DNA of 64,000 nt from Channallabes apus (taxonomy: Eukaryota > Chordata > Actinopteri > Siluriformes > Clariidae), in assembly GCA_030522415.1 (NCBI GenBank), contig CM060109.1, positions 2,999,655 to 3,063,654 on the forward strand. Direction: 5' to 3'. A program made the position numbers and the translations under genes. Below the pieces are notes generated by a model. The model saw only the letters and a list, made by a program, of their open reading frames with translations, did no database searches and was not told the DNA's origin. Below are positions 59,913 to 64,000 of this stretch, piece by piece. How positions within the stretch are numbered: position 1 is the first letter of the stretch; each line of letters begins with the position of its first letter.

Positions 59913-60060
59913 GTGGTACGATGGTGTAGTGGTTAACACTGTAGCCTCGGTTAAGGGTTCGATTCCCACCTCAGGTCTGTGTGTGTGTGGACTTTGCATG
60001 TTTTGTAGTGAGTGTACCGGTGATGCCCAGGGTCCACCCTGTCTCGTGCCCTGACTGTCC
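59913..60060 (+). repeat. SINE family A, degenerate partial copy
   Basis: ACGATGGTGTAGTGGTTAAC, GGGTTCGATTCCCACCTC and CTGTGTGTGTGTGGACTTTG match the head and body of the copy at 58709. The middle is deleted and the tail is not recognisable. Confidence 0.75.
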
Positions 60061-60204
60061 TCCTGCAGTCCTCTACACTAAGCTGAACACAGACATGTCT
60101 CTTGTTACACCTCCATGTTTAAACTCACACACTGTTGTCTTTTGTTTTATTGATCCTTGAATAACCTAGTTGGTGTTACATGGTGTAACATGCTAGAAAC
60201 AAGC

Positions 60205-60254
<50 letters not shown>
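60205..60254. repeat. (GT)n microsatellite
   Basis: About 25 units. Confidence 0.96.
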
Positions 60255-60256
<2 letters not shown>

Positions 60257-60695
60257 CATCCAGGTGTGAGAGTTTTCACAGAGAAGAGATATATTTGTTG
60301 TTCTTTACAGGATTTGAGAGACGAGCGCTGTGAGGACGACTAAACTCTTTACGTTTGTCTAGTGTTTTTTTAGAAGAGGATTTTTAACACACGGCGCTTT
60401 TGGGAGCCGAGCGGCGATAAAACGCCCTACAGTTTCCTCTCCGCGCTCTCTACAATCATGCCACTGCATCTCATTTCTGTCTGTCAGGCCGTCATTCACA
60501 CTCCGTTCTGATCTCTATTCATCCAAATGTCAAACACTGAGACATCCTGTCAACCTGTTGTTTTCTTCCCCTGAGCCCCTGTCACGCTCTGTTCTCTGTT
60601 CCACACCTACAACTCGTCCCCATCGGGGGTGAACTTTAGTTATCAGTGTTTTCAAATCAAACACTAACAAGTCACATTGTTCCCCATCCCCTAAT

Positions 60696-60834
<139 letters not shown>

Positions 60835-61047
60835 ACACAGGCTCTTCGCTCTACCGGTTCTCTCATAAATGTAAAGGTTGGCAGGCGGCATGGTAATATT
60901 ATCATGGATGCCTCTGAGGTTGCCAGATTATTATTTTTTACTGCTAGTGTCTAGACAACTGCTTTAAACTCAAACATTTATCATTAAACCTGAAAAAAAA
61001 AAATAGGGATAGAAAATGTTTTCTTTTGAAATTTTTTTTAATAAAAT

Positions 61048-61054
<7 letters not shown>

Positions 61055-61084
<30 letters not shown>
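61055..61084. repeat. (AC)n microsatellite
   Basis: About 15 units, followed by ATATAT and (GTAT)n. Confidence 0.94.
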
Positions 61085-61094
<10 letters not shown>

Positions 61095-61637
61095 GTATGT
61101 ATGTATGTATAAACACAATGAATGAGTGAAGGTGTATCCAAACTTTTGGCCTGTACTGTACATACACTATATATATATATATTAAACCTTAAATATAATT
61201 TAATCTAAAAAATAACATTTTCCTCCTTTTTAAATAAAAACAGCTGACTCAGACTTTAAAAAAAAGACATTGATGACCTCAAGAGCTCGTAATAATTATT
61301 AATCAATGCAGCTTTAAACCATTTGGGCTTGAAGACTCGTTATTCAGCAGCGATTACGACAGCTCTGACAGTCTCTGCATGTCCCCTGTACAGTCCTGAC
61401 CTCGCTCCAAGAGATTTACACATATTTGGAAATGTCATTAAAGGGGTTCCTGGGAGGCCGGCGTTTCAGACGTGAATCAGAGAGACAGTCCGGTCACGAC
61501 TCCGGCGTACTGAGAGAACCTTCTACCTTGATGGTGTCCAAGCTGTAGTGAAACACTGTGATAAGTGCATCAGTGTATCAGGTATCAGTGTCTCTCTTCT
61601 CTTTGCTTATCAGCATTTCTCCTTGTGATGTTTGCAG

Positions 61638-61886
61638 CCTGTGTTCGCGAGACGACGCTCCTGCATCCTTCCGCTCCTGCCTCATGCTCAGAGACTGCCA
61701 GATGTCCGATTGGTCGTCCTGGAGCGCGTGCTCGAAGACCTGCCAATCATCGGACTTGTCTCCCGGTTACCGTGTCAGGAGTCGAACCGTGACACAGCCC
61801 AGTGTGGGGCGGGGCAGAGAATGCCCCGCCCTCCAGGAGAAGGAGGCCTGCAATATTATCGGGGATTTGCTTCCCAAGTGCCCCAG
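61638..61886 (+). CDS. thsd7b: THSD7-family protein, internal exon B
   Basis: 249-bp exon coding for one thrombospondin type-1 repeat. The acceptor is TTTGCAG and the donor GTAGAC at 61887. Key residues: FRSCLMLRDC, then MSDWSSWSACSKTC with the WxxWxxC core that is usually C-mannosylated, LSPGYRVRSR, and GRGRECPALQEKEAC closing the repeat. Entry phase 2 fits exon A exactly. Exit leaves AG, completed by G of exon C into Arg (KCPR-YEW). The LSPGYR and LQEKEAC to KCPRYEW wording looks more like THSD7B than THSD7A from memory. A long (CA)n tract begins 19 bp after the donor. Confidence 0.88.
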
Positions 61887-61945
61887 GTAGACAATAATCA
61901 ACTGAAACACACACACACACACACACACACATACACATACAGTAC

Positions 61946-62004
<59 letters not shown>

Positions 62005-62477
62005 TGATTGTGTTTAAGGATAATAAACACAGTGCTAGTGAAGTATTGATTCTGATTGGTCAGAAGGTGTTGATCAATACTCTGTAAGAGCAGTTCTCAG
62101 TTTGCTCTTGCTACATGTGTAGCACTAAAACAGTGTGTGTTCAGTGTCGGAGTCACACTGTCGTGTTTATCGTGTTAGAAGCTTTAGAGATTATTGCTGT
62201 AATGTAAGTGAACTTTCAGTACTGTAATTATAAATGGATAGAAAAACATGATGTACTGTGACTAAAGAATAAACGTAGACCTGTATGTATAAGAGTTATA
62301 GCAGAAATAAAACATGACTGGCTTCATCACAACGTCCTGTCATTGATTATTTACCTACAGCAGCACCACACACTCAGTGTTTACTCCATACACAGCAGTC
62401 CAAGTAGACAGGCAGACCCAGATACAGGAATGAAATGTTTCAGAAAGTGTGTGTGTGTGTGTGTGTGTGCACATCAG
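61887..62477 (+). other. THSD7-family intron B-C (591 bp)
   Basis: Has (CA)n at 61906-61930 and 61951-62001 near the donor and (GT)n at 62447-62469 right before the acceptor ACATCAG. There is no pyrimidine tract at the acceptor. CA near one end and GT near the other could pair as a stem in the RNA. Confidence 0.85.
62447..62469 (+). repeat. (GT)n tract in place of a polypyrimidine tract
   Basis: About 12 GT units end 8 bp before the exon C acceptor AG. In RNA this is a UG repeat, the known binding site of TDP-43 and CELF proteins. Confidence 0.85.
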
Positions 62478-62647
62478 GTACGAGTGGAGAAGTACAGACT
62501 GGAGCGAGTGCCGCATCACTCCTCTCCTCAGCCATCAGGAGAAGAAAGCGGTGAACATCAGCGCTCTGTGTGGAGGAGGAGTTCAGCGCAGGGAGACGTA
62601 CTGCGTACAGGTTCAGGACGAGACGACACCACGGCACAGGAGAGACG
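62478..62647 (+). CDS. thsd7b: THSD7-family protein, internal exon C
   Basis: 170-bp exon beginning after ACATCAG and ending before GTACACAC. Translation runs YEWRSTDWSECRITPLLSH, then NISALCGGGVQRRETYCVQ and an Arg-rich end. This is the start of the next thrombospondin-like module (the non-WSXW, Cys-Gly-Gly-Gly type that alternates with canonical repeats in THSD7 proteins). Entry phase joins AG|G of exon B to give Arg. Exit leaves one base (G), which joins TC of exon D as Val. A (CA)n tract (62652-62680) abuts the donor. Confidence 0.88.
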
Positions 62648-63830
62648 GTACACACCACACACACACACACACACACACACGCACCACTCCGTTGTTAGAT
62701 TTAATTCCACCACCTGGAAGTCCAGTGCACATCCCTTCGCCCCCTCTCCCTCCACAGATCAATAATATTTCTGCTTTTTCTCCATAAATCTCTCAACACA
62801 AGCTGAAAGCAGCCGCATCGGCCACCGCCTGAGGACGAACCCGACCTGCACACACACCTCTTAGATTCGATCAGCGCTTAATCTCTTTTAAACTCATGTG
62901 CAGTGCAGGAAATCAAATCACGCTCGATTTATTAGCTCTGACTTATAAGAGCTCAGGCAGCCGTCAGCGCTTTGGGTTCGTCCCGCCCACTTCATGTCCT
63001 CGTACAGACGAGAGCCGAGACTCAGATTTAATTAGAACCCTGATAAAGAAAAATTATAATAATACAGAATTATGGATTTTTATTTATAAAATAAAATCCT
63101 TTCCAATCTTAAAAAAATATACGACCCTGGATATAAGAATTGATTTTTTTCTTTTCTTTTTCAAACCTGAGCATCTTTCACTCTCTAAGTGTGCAGCGTT
63201 TTTACGGATGTACGAGACGATTAAACTGAAACTCAGGCTGTAAATCAGAGACTGAGAAGGAAGAGGTGCAGCCACGGACTGTACACGACCTGGACAAACC
63301 CGCGCCGACGTCACCGCTAGGCTGTCTGTAGAGCGGTTTTCGTCATGCTGGCAGGAGCTGACTCCGCCTACACACTGGAAATTGGAAATGGGGCGGAGCC
63401 AATGGACCACACCCTGACTAACGGTGCTGAATCTCAGACTCTGGGACCTTAACAGCTCCTGTAATCAAACATGATTAGGTGTTGAACAGTTCAGTTTGGA
63501 ATTCTCTTGTTTTGTAGGTCCGTGGTTTCCTTTCAGCTTACGTGAAACTTGAACGAACTGTTACCATAGCAACCATAAGGTACTAAAACGAGCATGTTAA
63601 TACATACAGTATGTACCCGTGATTTGGAGCTGAGCTCCTGTTTATCGGCAAAGAAGAAAAAAATCTTGGACTCCTGTTAATGTGAGCAGGAGAACCTGAG
63701 ATGTTCCGTAGATGATAATACATGTAATATCTTCATGTTCCTGAGAACATCTGATATAAATACAGCTCATTTCATTAATTTAAACACACACAGACAAATA
63801 TCTTTTTCACGTTTATTCCTGTCTCTGCAG
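62648..63830 (+). other. THSD7-family intron C-D (1183 bp)
   Basis: Donor GTACACACC running into (CA)n. Acceptor TTCCTGTCTCTGCAG is strong. The interior holds T-runs near 63145-63160; nothing else was recognised. Confidence 0.85.
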
Positions 63831-63983
63831 TCTCTCGGCCAGTCAGCGTAAGTCTGTGTGAGGATGGTCTCATCCCCTCGGCTGTCCGGTCCTGCTCTGT
63901 GTCCTGCTCTCGGCCATGTCTCCTGTCCTCCTGGTCCTCATGGGGTTCCTGCCTGCCTGAAGACTGCAACCAGGGGAGGCGAG
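63831..63983 (+). CDS. thsd7b: THSD7-family protein, internal exon D
   Basis: 153-bp exon after GTCTCTGCAG. Joined to the single G left by exon C it reads VSRPVSVSLCEDG, then AVRSCSVSCSRPC and LLSSWSSWGSCLPEDC, ending NQGRR. It closes the exon C module (SLC, SCSVSC) and opens the next canonical repeat with WSSWGSC. The VSRPV junction resembles THSD7B. The donor at 63984 is GTATCT, the first bases of a (TATC)n microsatellite that runs to the window edge, so the downstream intron begins in simple repeat. The rest of the gene lies beyond the window. Confidence 0.85.
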
Positions 63984-63984
63984 G

Positions 63985-64000
63985 TATCTATCTATCTATC
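63985..64000. repeat. (TATC)n microsatellite at the window edge
   Basis: Four visible units, starting in the exon D splice donor; the extent beyond the window is unknown. Confidence 0.85.

Overview
The window is vertebrate nuclear DNA, almost certainly from a teleost fish. It has spliced exons with GT-AG junctions, abundant (CA)n, (TATC)n and (TC)n microsatellites, and fish-type mobile elements: Tc1, Tx1-like L1, RTE, sushi-type chromovirus, TTAA-flanked MITEs and tRNA-derived SINEs. One SINE family with a (GAAT)n tail recurs six times. A catfish or a relative is possible but I cannot prove it.

The only host gene I can support is a thrombospondin type-1 repeat membrane-protein gene of the THSD7 family on the + strand. 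Four consecutive internal coding exons lie at 44108-45359, 61638-61886, 62478-62647 and 63831-63983. All junction phases agree and the gene runs off the right edge. I favour thsd7b over thsd7a. The first 44 kb are either upstream introns or intergenic DNA; I see no exon there.

Layout: 1-8.7 kb holds SINE pieces, a degenerate CACGCCCA-type repeat field (2.24-3.67 kb, again at about 4.9 kb), a 0.5 kb purine tract, a TTAA-flanked MITE (5269-5948) and a dead Tc1 (about 6040-7278). From 8.7 to 17.2 kb there is one 36-bp minisatellite, split by a 3.5 kb internally deleted Gypsy-type LTR element (11231-14726, minus strand). From 17.2 to 22.3 kb the sequence is plain noncoding DNA. From about 22.5 to 34.3 kb lies an old Tx1-like L1 LINE. 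Into it a 5'-truncated RTE (29217-31064) and a complete, apparently very young sushi-type chromovirus (23301-28891, minus strand, two 555-bp LTRs that look identical, 1520-codon intact polyprotein) have inserted. From 34.3 to 44.1 kb there is noncoding DNA with microsatellites and two SINEs. From 44.1 kb onward lies the THSD7-family gene. Its first intron in view (16.3 kb) contains nested MITEs, SINEs and a roughly 4.9 kb satellite built from an 11-bp unit.

Points of most interest: signs of Tf1/sushi-like self-priming in the intact chromovirus; a tRNA-Gly SINE whose 3' tail matches the RTE element in the same window; a paralogous empty site that dates the Gypsy insertion inside the minisatellite; a roughly 155-residue His/Gln-rich insertion inside a THSD7 exon; and microsatellites that directly form or abut THSD7 splice sites. 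Everything here was read by eye; no search or alignment program was run.
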